Assembly: GCA_001051155.2 (NCBI GenBank)
Contig: JYIP02000006.1
Location: 4,154,001 to 4,218,000 of the forward strand
DNA from: Chrysoporthe austroafricana
Lineage: Eukaryota; Ascomycota; Sordariomycetes; Diaporthales; Cryphonectriaceae
Length of the DNA: 64,000 nt
Direction: 5' to 3'
Part shown: piece by piece, positions 10,067-22,745 of the stretch
How the letters are laid out: each line of letters begins with the position of its first letter
Numbering within the stretch: the stretch's first letter is position 1
The notes under the pieces: generated by a model
What the model was told of the DNA's origin: nothing
The model's input: the letters and a program-made list of their open reading frames with translations, nothing else
Databases searched by the model: none
Position numbers and translations under genes: made by a program

Positions 10067-12870
10067 AATTGACGATGCCTCTTCATCACCCCTGTGCCTA
10101 TCGATGACGTCCAGTAATGCGATCTACTCTTCTATCATGTGGAAAAGAGGACTAAACAAAGCTGTGCGGCATTCTCGCTTCACAGTCGACCCGATGCTCG
10201 ATTGGCGGCAATTTCTTGGCTTTTTCACGCGCTCCTATGCCTACGGTTTCATCGTATGTCATAAATACGGCGAAGGGTCGCCGCGACTGCCGTAACGAGG
10301 CTAGATGCGTCGACACACGGACTGTTTGTGGATGCACCGCGGTGCTCGCATCACGGAACATATATGCCCTTCTTTCTCTTCGTACGCCCCCTGCAGGCTC
10401 TCAGCCACGCCTCCTGCCGGCAGATGAACCTCTGGGACCGTATGCATCTACAAGCGAGGGAGACGTTGCAGTGGAGGCAGAGAGAGAAGTTGGAAATGGC
10501 TTAGTGCTAATTTCCCTCCAATCGGCGGACCAACCATCCGGCCCAGTCTGGCCATCGTCGGGGAATTATAAGAACAGTTGAATACTTTGCTTTGGGCACG
10601 GACCTGGCAGGTTGGTATGTGGTGTGACGCGAGAGGACTGCGAGAGCAACCAGGCTGGCCACCAGGTGACGGACGTATTGCAAGCTGAAGTAGGAGCTCG
10701 TTCTGCCCGATGGCCGTAAAGATCCAAGGCGTCAACAATATCCGACATGTAGAAACTGCTTGATCAGCAGGAACTACTGCCTCAACGGTGACCAATCTGA
10801 ATTTAGGAGAAAGACGTGGGTGGTTGGTATGTTCGGCAGAATGCTTGCGCAGGTCGACCTTCCCATCAATGCCTGAGTTATTGAGAGTCAGGGGTTGAAA
10901 TCCATAAAGGATCAAAATACTGGGTACTAACTTGCCTCACTTAGTAGGTGCTCACAAAAGAATTCGTCCTCGCATATCGGTCCCACCTCTTTGGCTCTCT
11001 TTTTCCTGCCACCACATGGGATATTTGAGGGGGTGGAAGTAAAGGATCGCAAGTCCCTGGACTTAACGGTGTTCAATCTGTAGCCATCAATGTTAAGGAA
11101 CAACATGCCACTAATTTCGTCTACCTTCGAAGCATCTCATACCGATGTATGATCACTATGGCTCTTCTGTACGAACTTGGTATGCAGTGCCTCTTAATTT
11201 AGACTACTTCTTCCTAAATTTGAGAGTGATGCTCACGAGGTTTGTAAACGCCACCTGGTCCTTAAGTCACTGCTTATTTGGTGACTCTGTTGCGCGCTTG
11301 CAACTGTTTGATGCTGGGTAGAACCACAGTTTTGTGCAAAGTTTATACGCCAAAGTACACCTCATGAAATTGCTCTGTGTCGAATCCTGAGCTCTCGCCC
11401 GGAAACTTTCCTCCGCCGAACTGGATTGTATGTTCCATTCTGATAGACAACATCTTGTCTCCAGTGTCCTATGCGGCCACGCCAATGCCGGCCTCCCTCA
11501 ACCCTTCCTGCGAGGTTCTCAGCCCGAGAAGATCGGCTCATTGAGTCGATGCACAACTTCCATGTGCTTGAGGTCTCATGCTCGCTTAACACGCGCAGGA
11601 CGCCCAACCGCTTCTGTCGATCCGGAAGATACCTAAGTAGTCTCTTTTGAGAAGCTGGAAGCCTTCTGCCTTGAACTTCTTACTTGCTTTCAGTGGGTGT
11701 CGCATATGTTGATTGAATATAGCGAAGGTTGTATGGGTACCATGGGGCGAAACATTCGCACTCAGCTAAACGATCACATGGTCCCAAAATAATTTGAACT
11801 TCTACAACTAGCCTTACCGCAATACTAGATATGTCTTGAGGTAAATTAGAGGGGAAGCACTTGCTCGCTTCACATCAATACCCCAACCTGTTGTGGTGCC
11901 CGCGAAATGTTCTTTTACGGAATTCTAAGATGCAAATATGTCGAAACGCCGTGGAACCTCGCAAGCAGGAGCTAATTTTTGGCAACATCACGTGCGGAAC
12001 CCACCAAGACTCGTGGCACACATCTTCGTCCATGTGAGCCAAAACATGCAAAGCCTTGCGACATGCTCGAGGCGGGAGAACGCTTCTTTAATTGCTTCGT
12101 GTCATGCCATGTAGATCCCAAGCTGTCGATATGACAAGAAAGAAATATTAGTCGAAATCATCAGGGCCTCGATCTTATGTTGCGCAACATCTCAAGCCAC
12201 ATCACCTAGGGGGCCTCAGGCCAGCACATAGGAGGTCATGTCAGATATTTCGAGTTCTCGGACGGCCTACGGCCCCATGTTTTATGAAACGCTTGAACGA
12301 GGGCTGCATTGAATTCAGCCATTGTTTCAAAGCGTTGCGTGTAGCAGCTAAGAAACGATCACACCCCCCGCCGACCCAAATGCACTCGAGTATGCACTGC
12401 AATTAAGTTACTTCAATAGAGTTTCAGGCTTCCGACATGTGACCGGTCACTAGGTAAGCCGGCGTTCATGGAGAGAAAAACGACTGAGCTTGATCTCCAA
12501 GTGCAATGTTGAATCATAATAACATTCAAGTTACTCTCTTTTAGCCTCGTGCCTCTATTTACCTACTCCGAAAGGGGAATATTTCCTGTTGTTCTCCTTG
12601 TACAATGCATGAAATGTTTAAAATATTGAACTCTCAGTCTTCTCACTCGACTGTTGCTTTTTTTTCTGCAAAATAAATTGCCCCGAAGGGGGGGGGGTGG
12701 TTCGTCTGTAAGGCACATCGGCAAGTCGCCGGGCGAACACTATCAAAGGCTTATGTCCGACGCCCCCGGGCTGCCGCCCTGCCCCAGCACTACTGTGGTA
12801 TCGCGTCATGAGTCGCAGCGGTTGCGTTACAAGCGGGCCGGCGAGAGCTGATCTTACCAGCTTGCAACTT

Positions 12871-12877
12871 TATATAT
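12871..12877 (+). promoter_or_regulatory. TATA-like element
   Basis: TATATAT lies 114 bases before the ATG at 12985 of the dehydrogenase gene. Motif and spacing only. Confidence 0.35.
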
Positions 12878-12984
12878 GGTGCTGACAAACGTGATATCTC
12901 ACCTCGACTGTGAACTTCTCGACCCGGCCCGCGATTCTCCATCCTCATAATAACGCTGTACTTGTTTCTGATCTACCTGCCACG

Positions 12985-14263
12985 ATGGTTCTGGTGCGAT
13001 ATGATAAGATGCCGCCCAACAAGACCCTCAAGGGCCACAAGCTCCTCACGCTCCTGGGAGACAGCTTCAAGCCTTCAGACGAAGAAGTGGAGGCTGTCAA
13101 ACGGAATTACCCCGACTTAGTTATCCAGGTCGGAGACAGAAAGAGCGACATCACGAAGGAAGATTGGAAGGACGTGACGATTCTGCTCACGGGCTACAGC
13201 CGGGAGGGACTGCCGGAGAAGGACGACGTGCCCAAGCTGCAGTATGTGCAGCTCTCGTCTGCCGGCGCGAACTTGGTTGTTTCGGATCCGTTGTATAAGG
13301 AGACGGATGTTGCGTTCTGCACCGCAAACGGGGTGCACGGGTGAGTGCCTGCCCAGAGTGAACATTACTCTACGAAGGTTTTCACTACTAACGGGGCGTC
13401 CGCTGCCGATTAGCCCCCAAATATCGGAATGGATCATAGCGACTTTCTTATCTTTCCAACACCATAGTGAGTTGGACTGTTGGATGCCTCTTGTCGTTAT
13501 AATTGATCTGACAAGTATGTAGTTCCCTCATACCTGCACAAGCAGAAGGAAGGGAAGTGGATCAGAGGCACTGAGCCCGTTGTTGATGCAGTGCAGCAAA
13601 GAGTGTGAGTCTATCATGGTGATATAAAGTGAAGGAAACCTTGGCCGCTGACTGTCATACAGAGGGATCTTGGGATACGGAAGCATCGGCCGTCAGACGG
13701 CACGTGTCGCCAAAGCCATGGGAATGGACGTGTATGCATACACACTGCACGAACGAAAGACCCCGGAATCAAAGAAGGACTACTCCTACAGCCCGCCGGG
13801 ACTTGGCGACCCAGACGGCACTCTGCCTTCGAAGTGGTTCTTTGGTGAGAGCACGGAGGAGCTGCACGAGTTCCTCGGATCTGGCCTGGACCTGCTGGTC
13901 GTCGCGATGCCTCTGACGGCCAAGACCACCGGCCTCATAGGCGCACCTGAGTTTGAGGTGCTCTCGAAAAAGAAGACGTTCGTGTCGAATATTGCCCGCG
14001 GACCGATCATCAAGACGGACGATCTGATAGAGGCGCTGGACAAGGAGGTGATCCGTGGTGCTGCACTGGACGTGACCGACCCGGAGCCTTTACCAGATGG
14101 TCACCCCCTGTGGAACGCCAAGAATGTCCTCGTCACTCCACATATCAGTGGCGCTTCTACTCATTACTTCGACCGTGTCTGGGGTATTCTGAAGTTGAAT
14201 CTGCAGCATCTGAGCGAGGGTAAGGAGCTCACAAACAAGGTTGATCGGAAGGAAGGGTATTAG
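12985..14263 (+). CDS. D-isomer-specific 2-hydroxyacid dehydrogenase
   Basis: Four exons: 12985-13340, 13414-13466, 13523-13604 and 13663-14263, 363 residues. Each of the three introns has a GTGAGT donor, and all phases close. The upstream open frame begins with GTG at 12910, so ATG 12985 is used; 13009 is a second in-frame ATG. Residues 165-173 are the Rossmann motif GILGYGSIG. The catalytic triad of the family is present: Arg276 (NIARGP), Glu305 (DPEPLP) and His324 (TPHISG). It is a soluble NAD(P)-dependent oxidoreductase acting between 2-keto and 2-hydroxy acids; the substrate (glyoxylate, hydroxypyruvate or another) cannot be fixed from sequence. An insert after the Rossmann beta-alpha-beta (ERKTPESKKD...) is typical of the fungal subgroup. 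The length is normal for the family. Confidence 0.92.
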
Positions 14264-14772
14264 AATGGAAAGAGAGTGAGCCTAGCATGTGAAAACTGAG
14301 CCTTTTTCTGGGGTCGCTGGAGCGGATCGCGGTGCGAAGAGGGTTGGATATTGTCTGCGCTCGACGCGCTGGCTGGTCCGTATAGTGGACTGGGCGTTCG
14401 ATAATGAGAAGAGGCAATAGACCTCTTTAGAGGAGTAAGAGTTTACGATTCATTTATACATATGATGTTTTAGGGCACTCAATGTCCAACTGTGTTCGAC
14501 TTCCATCGCAGTGACGCTGTGCCACTCTTCCAGAGTCCCTTGGCCCCCCTACGCGCCCAGAAGTCCATTTGCACATCAGCAAGCAAAGCCCATGCGCTGA
14601 GTTCATATCTTTTGTCTGACACATTGTTTGCAAGTTGACGCCATACCCCTCTCCGTCCGGAGCTTCCGAGCGGCTTGACTCGACCGGGCTAAAGCGCCCT
14701 GCCAACCAACCAATATAAGATGCTATTCCCCACCACATTTTAATCCACCAGGTGTTTCAAAACGCCCAGAAG
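14264..14772. other. intergenic between dehydrogenase gene and tRNA
   Basis: 3' flank of the dehydrogenase gene. Nothing recognisable. Confidence 0.5.
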
Positions 14773-14888
14773 GGTCCGGTGGTGTAGTTGGTTATCACGT
14801 CAGTCTAACAATTCTTAAATCCTTCGTAGATCTTGGGATGCAGAAATGTGAACACTGAAGGTCCCCGGTTCGAGCCCGGGCCAGATCA
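14773..14888 (+). tRNA. tRNA-Val (anticodon AAC) with a 42-nt intron
   Basis: The 5' half is 14773-14810, the intron 14811-14852 and the 3' half 14853-14888. The A box (TGGTGTAGTTG) and B box (GGTTCGAGCCC) are perfect. The anticodon stem is TCAGT/ACTGA with loop CTAACA plus C, anticodon AAC, and the intron sits after position 37 as expected for eukaryotic pre-tRNAs. T stem CCCGG/CCGGG. The acceptor stem pairs GGTCCGG with CCAGATC, which leaves a C5-A68 mismatch (plus one G-U). A T-run at 14896-14900 can serve as the RNA polymerase III terminator. It could be functional, or a diverging copy because of the mismatch. Confidence 0.85.
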
Positions 14889-16169
14889 GACCGTATTTTT
14901 GCTGTTTTTACATCAGCTCCCAGGGCTTTGCACTAACCTGCTTGTTTCCTACTTCATCGAGGCTATTGGGCCCTTGATTTAGCCGCAGTTAAAGTCTCAG
15001 ACCTCTTTACCTGGTACTAGCTTCATGGTTTTCTGTCTGCGCACCCATCCGCCCATCCACCATGAGCTATAGACTGTAAGCAGGACCTGCAGTTTGTCAT
15101 TTCTAATTCACCAGAAGGAATGTCTTTTGTTGCCCTTTTTTCCTTTGATGTTAGTTTTCCCTCCTGTAATGGTTTGTCGCCAATTGTTTGCTCAACTCAG
15201 TGGGTGTTAGGTCTAGCTTAGGTAGGACACCAGGCTCCTCCGAGCACAATGCACTATTCTAATCAACTGGTGCAACTAGTAAACACCATCTGAGTTGCTC
15301 AGTCCCCATACAATGCATCAGCATCTGCGAGCGCACACACAGGTGCCTGAAAGGTGTGGCACATTAGATGACCTGGCAACCCTCCTCCTTGTCAAGTAGG
15401 TAGCGCCCGACTTTCCGTTCAGGTTCTATCAAAGTGGCAACTTGACATTCAACTGCCGCCTCGAGTATGCAGTCCGTCCCTGCATTACGACCCCTCTGTT
15501 TAAACTCGTGCAGCTGGCCTGCAGGCACTCGCAGACCGATCCGTGTCGGTATCCTAATCCCGATCGACCCGCTCCAGGCCTTGCTTGGTTGAACACGGCT
15601 GTCGGAGGCCGAGGCAAGCCCTACTACCCGTCCGGAACAGGAGGCTGACGCGGTGCGGTATCCGTCTCCCATGGTTGATCATGTCAACGCCGCTGCGGGC
15701 CCGAGGAACGGGCCCGAGTGGCGGACGGCAGGAGAGATATCCTGATGCCAGGCGACCTGCTGCGGGATGGGCCTCCATAGGGAGAATATGCATCTGGATG
15801 ATTAGTGGAAGAAGCCCTCGCATATCCTGTGCGACGATCGGCAGTACACATTGCCGATGCAGGAACCAGTGCACAGCGTCGGAGCAAGCCATTTGCTGCA
15901 TGCTGCACTCTGTACGGAAACGTTCGGCCAAGTCGGATGTGACCATGAGATCCTTGAGCAGGTATTATACAGCTCGAACAGAGGTGGCATGTTTGGAATC
16001 AAGATGAGGCGTTCTCACGGTCGAAATACAGCAATGGGGTTGAGTAAACTCGTCACGCGTGTTTGTTTCAATTTTGAGAAACTGGGTATCGTTAAATATG
16101 ACAACATGCCGCTCGTATATGTACGCCGATCCCACGTGAAAACCGCCTCCCAATGCGTAAAGAATTCTG
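14889..16169. other. intergenic, 1.3 kb
   Basis: Between the tRNA and the 3' end of the membrane protein gene. Several short overlapping frames at 15.36-16.2 kb lack hydrophobic or domain patterns. No gene called. Confidence 0.5.
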
Positions 16170-17632
16170 TCAAATATCCAACTTGACCTGGTTCGAGACA
16201 CTCCATTCCTGCTTCACTACAATATTGGTACCATCGACCGGCGAGATTCCCTTATCCTGCGAGGTTGCCTTGCTCTTCGTACTCTCATCTGAATCATGAC
16301 CTCCCGAAATCTCGGCCTGGTACTGGTAATCGTTTAGGGTCGTCGCCATCAGCTCCTGGACGTCTATTGGCATGTCCTCCTTCGAACACAAGCCCATCTC
16401 GTAGTGATACTGCAGCACTGTGGGCGGCACTGTGATGGCCGATGACCTTCCCCGCTTTCGTCGAGAGCTCCTCCCGACAGTAGACTCCGTCGTATCGAAG
16501 CCTTGTGGATACAGGGCTGCGACGTTCTCCCTGGTGCCGGTAGAAGAATATCTGCTGGTAGTCTTCCCTAGCAGTGGTCGTAGCAGCGGCACACAGGCGA
16601 GTGTCACCGCCAGAGACGGCTCGACGACGGACATGAGAATGAACGGGATCCCGCTGTACGTGATGTCCTTGTAGTCCATGGTGGTGAGAAACGCGAGACG
16701 GACCACCGAAGCGACACAGGTCCTACACAGAATGCAGGTGATTATCAACTATCGATCATGGGAACGTCCAGTGGCAACGTAGCACGCGGGTATCACTCAC
16801 AAGAATCCCACACCGAACGTCGCCACCAGCCCCGCCTTCCTGAGGGCCGGCAGCTTCAGCCCGATGAGGCTGGGGATGGGTAACCCCAAGACCATCACAT
16901 CCGTGACGAGGTTCAAGACACCGTAGATGCCGAAGACGGCCTTCTGGCTGCCACAGTGCCCTGGCAGGTCCAGGTACCAGTTGTGTTGGATCGGTTGGCA
17001 GATCAATAACGTACACAGGACCGCGGAGATGGCGAGCAGGCCGACGAAGACGCAGGTGATTTTTGACACTATCGTGAGGCGAGATAGGGGAAAGACCTTG
17101 ACGTAGAGAAGGAGGAGAGACATCTTGGAGACACTAATGCTCAGAGTCCAGAAAATTTCGAGCGGCATGGATATCTGAGGTGGAGTCCCAGTTAGCGAGT
17201 GAACCTCGTACGACTGCAAAGAGGAGCAGGACTGACAATGTGGTAATTGACGATGACCTCATCCCCATAAGTCGCGATGACATCTAGCCGGTGCCATCCA
17301 AATCCACCGTATAGTGTTTCTGTACAATGCATGTAAGCTACATTAACATACATAGTCCAGCGGCTCATTACGTACCCAGTATACATGTCGTGGCCAGCCC
17401 GATGCACATGAACTAGGTACAATCAACCATCAGCATTTGGACCCATACAAGCAAATTTGTCAAAGCATACCAACGCAAAAACGATCAAGTAGTCCGCCGC
17501 ATCCAGCTTCCGATTTGCTATCCGCCGAGCTATCAATCTCAAGCTGACAGCGATGGTCGGTATGGTAGCGAACACGATCGAGCAAGCCAGCAGGGCTATT
17601 TGGCCGGATTTGACGAGTGGTATACGGAGCAT
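16170..17632 (-). CDS. SAT4/Pth11-type seven-helix membrane protein
   Basis: Five exons on the minus strand: 17632-17471, 17412-17376, 17319-17237, 17174-16801 and 16722-16170, giving 402 residues with all phases closing (donors GTATGC, GTACGT, GTCAGT, GTGAGT). The first ATG in frame is 17632. The protein has about seven hydrophobic segments and the usual phrases of the fungal rhodopsin domain family: LRLIARRIANRKLDAADYLI after helix 1, YGDEVIVNYH, KMSLLLLYVKVF in the middle, CQPIQHNWYLDLPGHC with paired Cys in the extracellular loop, NLVTDVMVLGLPIP, and EPSLAVTLACVPLLRPL at the last helix. The 120-residue tail is cytosolic and Ser/Thr-rich. Relatives include Pth11-like receptors, but this one lacks a CFEM domain. 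A plasma-membrane sensor role is inferred only from the family. Confidence 0.85.
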
Positions 17633-18828
17633 GTTGACTCTCTGGTCCTCCGCAGCCGCGAGAGGGACGAGAGATTGGTTGAGCCTCCTCCAGGACACCT
17701 CACGATCCGGTAGATCTAGGGTCAAGGATCCATCGGCAGGAGGGCCAAAGCTCGAGAACGACCAGGAGCGAGCCCGGCCATGATTTTTGTATATCTCGTG
17801 AACGGCACCCAGGGGCACGGGGTGCGCAGGAGCCCGATGCGTGCAAGAGATACGTGTGTTGAGGCGGCCTGGGGCGTTGCAGCCGTTAATCGTGACAAAC
17901 CCCCACGGGGGGACCACACACTCCCGGCCCAGCCCCGTTTTGGCAGGATGGGCAATGACTTGCATACGCGAAGATATTCATGCCTCGTGTGACGCAGGAA
18001 TATGCCGCGCTACCCCTCTTCACCAATGCCTCTAAGCATCCTCTTTCGGTAGCCGAAATGCCACAGACGATTCGTGGACGCGACCACCTCTATTTTTCGT
18101 GGAGTGGTTGATCAGTGCACGCTGATATCTGTTGGGGATTCACGAGTCCTGTCTCCAGATCTTTCGCAGCACTGGGCGTGTTCGAGACTACGGGAATAAG
18201 ATTTGAGTTCGTGGTGGTTCAACCACCGTCTCCCTCTTCCGGCGCGTGATTAGTCGATCCGACCAAGCCTGGTCGGTGTCAACCGCGCAGCACCACGAAA
18301 GGGGAAGGTAAGTCGGCTCCTTGATAAAGCAACGCCGATATCAAGTCAGGACAGGCCTACGCGCTCGAGTCCTCAGCACCACCTGGTCATTCTCTTGGAT
18401 GGCGGCGGGATCTAGCACGGCGACCCCTGGACTACTCCGGCATGCAAGGTCGATCGCGGGCCCGGGGCTGGTCCAACGGTTGCTGCGAAGTCGATCATGC
18501 GGATACTAGTACGTAGATGTGAGGCCCAAACCCGGCGACTTTCGCAGTCACGATGCCAGAGCTAAGAGTTCATACTCGGCAGCTCGCTGGGCTCGAGGAG
18601 GGTGCGGACCCACCACATCAAACACCCACTGCAACACGCAGACGTCCTGAAATGCAGCGAGATCCGATTATCCGCTTCGTTCTGGAACACATCACGACGA
18701 TCCGATGCTATCTGGAGAAGCCCTCGGTGAGCATTTGCTAGCGAGGCGATGATCCAGAGCACCGCTAGCGGGCCTGCGTAGAGTAGTAGTCTCTGAGTGG
18801 TTCTGGGGCACGGGGTATCGTCCCGCCG
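17633..18828. other. intergenic upstream of the SAT4-type gene
   Basis: 1.2 kb with only short frames. It holds the promoter side of the minus-strand membrane protein gene. I see no further gene. Confidence 0.45.
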
Positions 18829-19398
18829 TCAATCTCCCTCCTGCGGATACGGGGTCCGCATAATGCTACAAAGTACGGTTTCAATGTCGATAGCGCCGAC
18901 CGCCGTCGCTTGCACTTTATCCAACTGAAAGCGGGTTAGAGTTTCCAGTTTCCCAGCTTGATGGTACTCTAGGCGGAGTGGCAAGGCCTCTATGGGTCCA
19001 GCCGGGTCTTGAGAATCTGCTCGTGTCGAAAACTCGTACGTACGCTCGGGATGCTCTGCAGCTGAGAGCGCCGCGACCGAGGGGCGACATCGGGGCAGCC
19101 AGGTCGCCCTCGCAAGCCCCGAGCCATGATCCACATAATGCTGGAGATGTCATCGCGATGAATTCGCGCGTCTGGTATACGTTTGGCATGATATTGCCAC
19201 GACGTCTGCTCACCTGTCCCACGCTACTGTAGCTGTCAGCGCATCGGAAACATCTTCCGATCTTGAACACCGCGCGTGATCGACGCCAGCCCAGCAAACG
19301 TCCCATCACCCGAGATGCAATGTTATATCCCATCGGGCTGGCTGCAATCAGGGTTGCACACACCATTGCGTGCTCAGCAAGCAGAATCTGGACAAAGT
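18829..19398 (-). pseudogene. possible truncated membrane-protein gene (two exons visible)
   Basis: A strand-consistent two-exon reading can be made: exon 19398-19214 (acceptor TGGTAG, donor GTGAGC) and exon 19140-18829 (acceptor CTCCAG), both joined in phase 0. The first exon encodes a hydrophobic segment (LLAEHAMVCATLIAASPM) and a basic follow-up (GRLLGWRRSR), a pattern like the last helix and tail start of SAT4-type proteins. The second exon encodes a hydrophilic tail that ends at 18829. No acceptable upstream exons with the other helices could be found; frames at 19.4-19.9 kb contain stops. It lies next to the intact SAT4-type gene, so a broken relative is possible. A chance frame is the alternative. 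Confidence 0.3.
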
Positions 19399-19907
19399 CT
19401 ACCATAATCATATTAGTTTGGACGGAGTACTAGTGTAGTTCCCTCCTGCCCATCTTTCGCTGTTCGCAGCAACGATCGCGTCCTCGAAGCAGATACCACC
19501 TTCTGAAGTTAGCCACAACTAGATGCCAACTGGCTGACGCGCACTCAAGAAGTGACAAATGGTGTAGATAGATCAACTTTGTAGCTGTCACAGACAGCCT
19601 TGATGCGGATTACATCTCGCCGAGACTCTCGTTCCAGTAGATACTGTTTGTGTCTTTGGATTCGCTGGTGACTGCTCATTCTTTATGCCGGCAACTAGCC
19701 TCAGCCCGCAGTGATTTGCTCAGACAACTCTTAAACGTTGGGCCCCTCTGGTGGTGGTCAATATGGCCATAATTCGCTGTTCACTTGTTTATTTGCCGGA
19801 TCAAGGCTAAAGCAGGCGGCGGAGCATCAGCATATGGATTCCGGGTTTTGCTATATAGGATGTCAACCGCAACGAGCTGTTGAACCCAAGCAGACCCTCC
19901 TAGATAT
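19399..19907. other. intergenic
   Basis: 3' side of the permease gene and possible lost 5' part of the truncated frame to its left. Nothing recognisable. Confidence 0.4.
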
Positions 19908-21796
19908 TCATTCCCGTGCTGGACTTCTATGCCACAACAAAAAGAAAGCATAGCCCAACACCCAGACGGCGATCAAGACCAAGGCCTGGGTCGGCGCAAA
20001 GACGGCCCCTCGCACCAGCACGAAACCGCTCACGAGCATGAAGGCGACCGGGACGAGCAGCATCGGCTTGTAAGGGCGGTCCAGAGCAGGTTCACGGAAA
20101 CGCAAGACGACAGCACCCAGGACCGTGAGGAAGAAGAACGTATACTCGCCCAGCCCGTTGAAGGTGACGAGGGAGCGAAAGTCGCCGAGGAAAATGAAGA
20201 GCGCGGACAACACGGTGTTGAGCAGGATGGCGTTCACCGGGGCATCCGAGCCTGACTTTGTCGAGCTCTGGTCATCCTCCTGCTGCGGCGAACCCGTGCC
20301 GACTTGTCCTACGGCTGCGAAGAACTTGGGCAGCCAGTTTGCGTTTGCAGCTGCGACGGCCATTCGACCGGCAACGAAGGAATTTCCTAGCAAGGAGCCG
20401 GCTACGACCAGGCAGATTAGAAAAGCTGCAACTATGCCGAACCCGCGACCGAGAAGGCAAGCAATAGCCGTCTGCAGTGCGCTCGTCAGCACTTTGAAGA
20501 GTCCATACATAAATCTGAGGACGAAGACTTACCACGGCGATGCTGTCTGTGGTCGACACCACATCCCAGGGCAGCAGGATATAATAAGCTGCGTTGGTCG
20601 CGAGGAAGCACAGGACGATGGTCGGTATGGCGGTGTTGATAGCGAGAGGAAGCTGCCTGGTCGGGTTCGATAACTCGGCAGAAACGTAGATGCCCTTGTC
20701 CCATCCCGAATACGCCCAGAGCGCACCGTAGAGGGCTGCAGACAAGTGACCAAGCAGTTCCCAGGTGCTAACATCTTGCCAGTGAACGAGGGCTCCCTCC
20801 GGCGTGATGGTATCCCGGTCGTTGAACCAGCTCTTCTTCCGCCAGTCGCCTCCGCCTGCCTTGCTGTCGGGATGGGCAAGCTGGATGATCAATACCACGA
20901 CACCCGCAAGAACGACTCCGAAGATGCTCAAGAACTTGGTCGCAACGAAGAAATTGTTGAGCCGAGTGCTGGCTTTGGTGCTGATCGAGTTCGCAAGGTT
21001 CATCACAACCATGATCAGAACAGACAGAAGCTTGTGTAAGACACACGCGGCCTGATCTGTCACCCCGGCTGCGGAGTATATGCTCTCGACGAACACGATG
21101 CTCAGAATGGCAAGAGTTGCAGGCTGCGATATCTAGGCGTTAGCGATTGACGCCTTGTAGAAGAGCACCGAGCCGTCTGCAAAGAGCACTGCGGTCTGTT
21201 CTCCGCAACGTTGTATCCCAGACCTCCAGGACTTCGATGTGAAAACTAAGGAAAAAGAAAAAAAGAAAAAAAAAAGCGTACCATGATAGCGACCACCCAA
21301 GTCCATGCCGCCAAGTGCCCCCAAACGTCACCGTAAATATACTTGAGATAGGGTTGCACGCCTCCTGTAACAGGTCTTTAGTATCGAACCACATACTCAT
21401 AGTCCCTTAAGCGTTCGTGAGCACGTAGGACAGACCTTCTCCAGGGATGGCCGTCCCGAGTTCCGCCATCGTGCTCGCCCCGGTCCACGCCAGGCCGCCG
21501 CCCACAAGCCATATCAGCAACGCAATGCCGGGTGACGGCACGTTGGTGTCGATAGAGCCCGGAGACGTGAAGATGCCGCTACCAATGACAATGGAGACGA
21601 TGATGGCAAAGGCGTCCAGGGCACCCAGGTTCCGCACGAACGTGCTCCGGTCGTTCGGCACTGCGCCGGCAACAGCCTCCGCAACCGCGACGGTGATGGG
21701 GGCTTCTGTCCCGTACGTGGCATTGCTGTCGAGGGCGTCCCTCGCATCAGCTAGAAGAGGCGTCGACGACAGGTCTGGATCTGTGTTTGACGTCAT
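19908..21796 (-). CDS. amino-acid permease, LAT/APC family (methionine-permease-like)
   Basis: Four exons on the minus strand: 21796-21436, 21364-21282, 21123-20533 and 20471-19908, giving 532 residues (donors GTCTGT, GTACGC, GTAAGT; CTAAC branch site before the third exon). An earlier in-frame ATG at 21874 would add 26 residues. The first transmembrane helix has the APC signature IVSIVIGSGIFTSPG, where the GSGIF loop binds the amino-acid backbone. The start of the second exon gives LKYIYGDVWGHLAAWTW. Later helices include ALWAYSGWDKGIYVSAEL and ICLVVAGSLLGNSFVAGRM, both typical of fungal L-type transporters such as Mup1-like permeases. About twelve helices in total. It imports amino acids across the plasma membrane; the exact substrate is not determined. 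Intron 2 (21281-21124) contains a long pyrimidine tract. Confidence 0.9.
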
Positions 21797-21874
21797 ATCA
21801 AAGGGCTTCGCGGGCGTGGGGCCTCTGAGGATTTGCTTGGGTTGTGTCGAGTTGCATTTCACAGGTAAGCGCAT

Positions 21875-22364
21875 GGGAATCAGGCACGTTAGGCTCGTCA
21901 GGCTCCGCGCTAAGTGCGGTGGTCAGTGCCGCCCGACCACACGACCGGCCGTGGGTCCGCGTTGTCTCGGAGGAGCACCACAGATCCCCAGCTCGCCGTG
22001 TTGCCAATCCACACCATCTTCGCTACCATCTACGCTGAATTTGTGTCAAAACATCCGGGCTGCTAGACGGCGATGTCAAAAGATAGCATGCATCTATACG
22101 GCGACGTAATGCTTAAATAGATGGCGCCATCACTGCACGCCCAATGCTCGGATATCTCCGCCCACCGCGGGTTCCAGAAAAAAACACGTACAACACCACG
22201 AGAGGGCGACAGGTGACTAGACCAGGTACTCGTCAAACAGTATTCATCCACATGACCACATTTCTAGCCTCCGCTACCTCTTCCAATCGGGCAGCAAGGT
22301 ATGTTGCAAGGCTAATTTAGCTTAACATCAACGGTGATTAAGAGCGAGAAGCAGCAAGGCAAAC
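21875..22364. other. intergenic upstream of the permease
   Basis: Promoter side of the permease gene. It passes rightwards into the A/T-rich block. No gene seen. Confidence 0.45.
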
Positions 22365-22745
22365 ATTAGTATTGTATTAAGTTCGTCAGATAAAGTTTTA
22401 TGAAAGATAAAATTATATATAAATAACTAGCACTGGATTTGGAATATAAAGCTTATTCTATTACAAATTTAAAAGTTATAATAATAATAATATAAATATA
22501 TTTTAACGATAAAGAATCTATTAGAAAAATATTTAATCTAAAATATTTAATTTAAGATAAAAAATAGTAGCTAATTTTTTACTTTTTTTCTGAAAAAAAG
22601 CTAGAAGCTTAAACGGCTAATTAGAAATAAGTTTAAATAATTATATAGTAAAATTATATAAATATAAAGAATATAACCAGTCGTTATAAAACTATTATAT
22701 TAATAAGAAACTTTTATATACTTTGAAAACAGAATTTCAACAGCA
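22365..22745. repeat. A/T-rich block, RIP-like
   Basis: This stretch is almost entirely A and T with long TTA/TAA/ATA strings and no open frame, in sharp contrast to the flanks. Such blocks in Pezizomycotina are usually old repeats mutated by repeat-induced point mutation (C to T on either strand). The original element cannot be recognised. Confidence 0.7.

Larger units (their letters stand above)
9957..12984. other. gene-poor intergenic region, 3.0 kb
   Basis: Upstream of the secreted protein gene (-) and of the dehydrogenase gene (+). Base composition is more A/T-rich than the coding flanks between about 10.9 and 12.7 kb. Only short frames without protein-like character occur. It may hold decayed sequence, but I recognise no family in it. 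Confidence 0.5.

Noticed and set aside
10152..10361. Minus-strand frame of 69 codons
   Set aside because: No motif, splice or neighbour support. Such lengths are expected by chance.
12910..12984. GTG-initiated extension of the dehydrogenase
   Set aside because: Not an ATG. The 25 added residues lack protein character.
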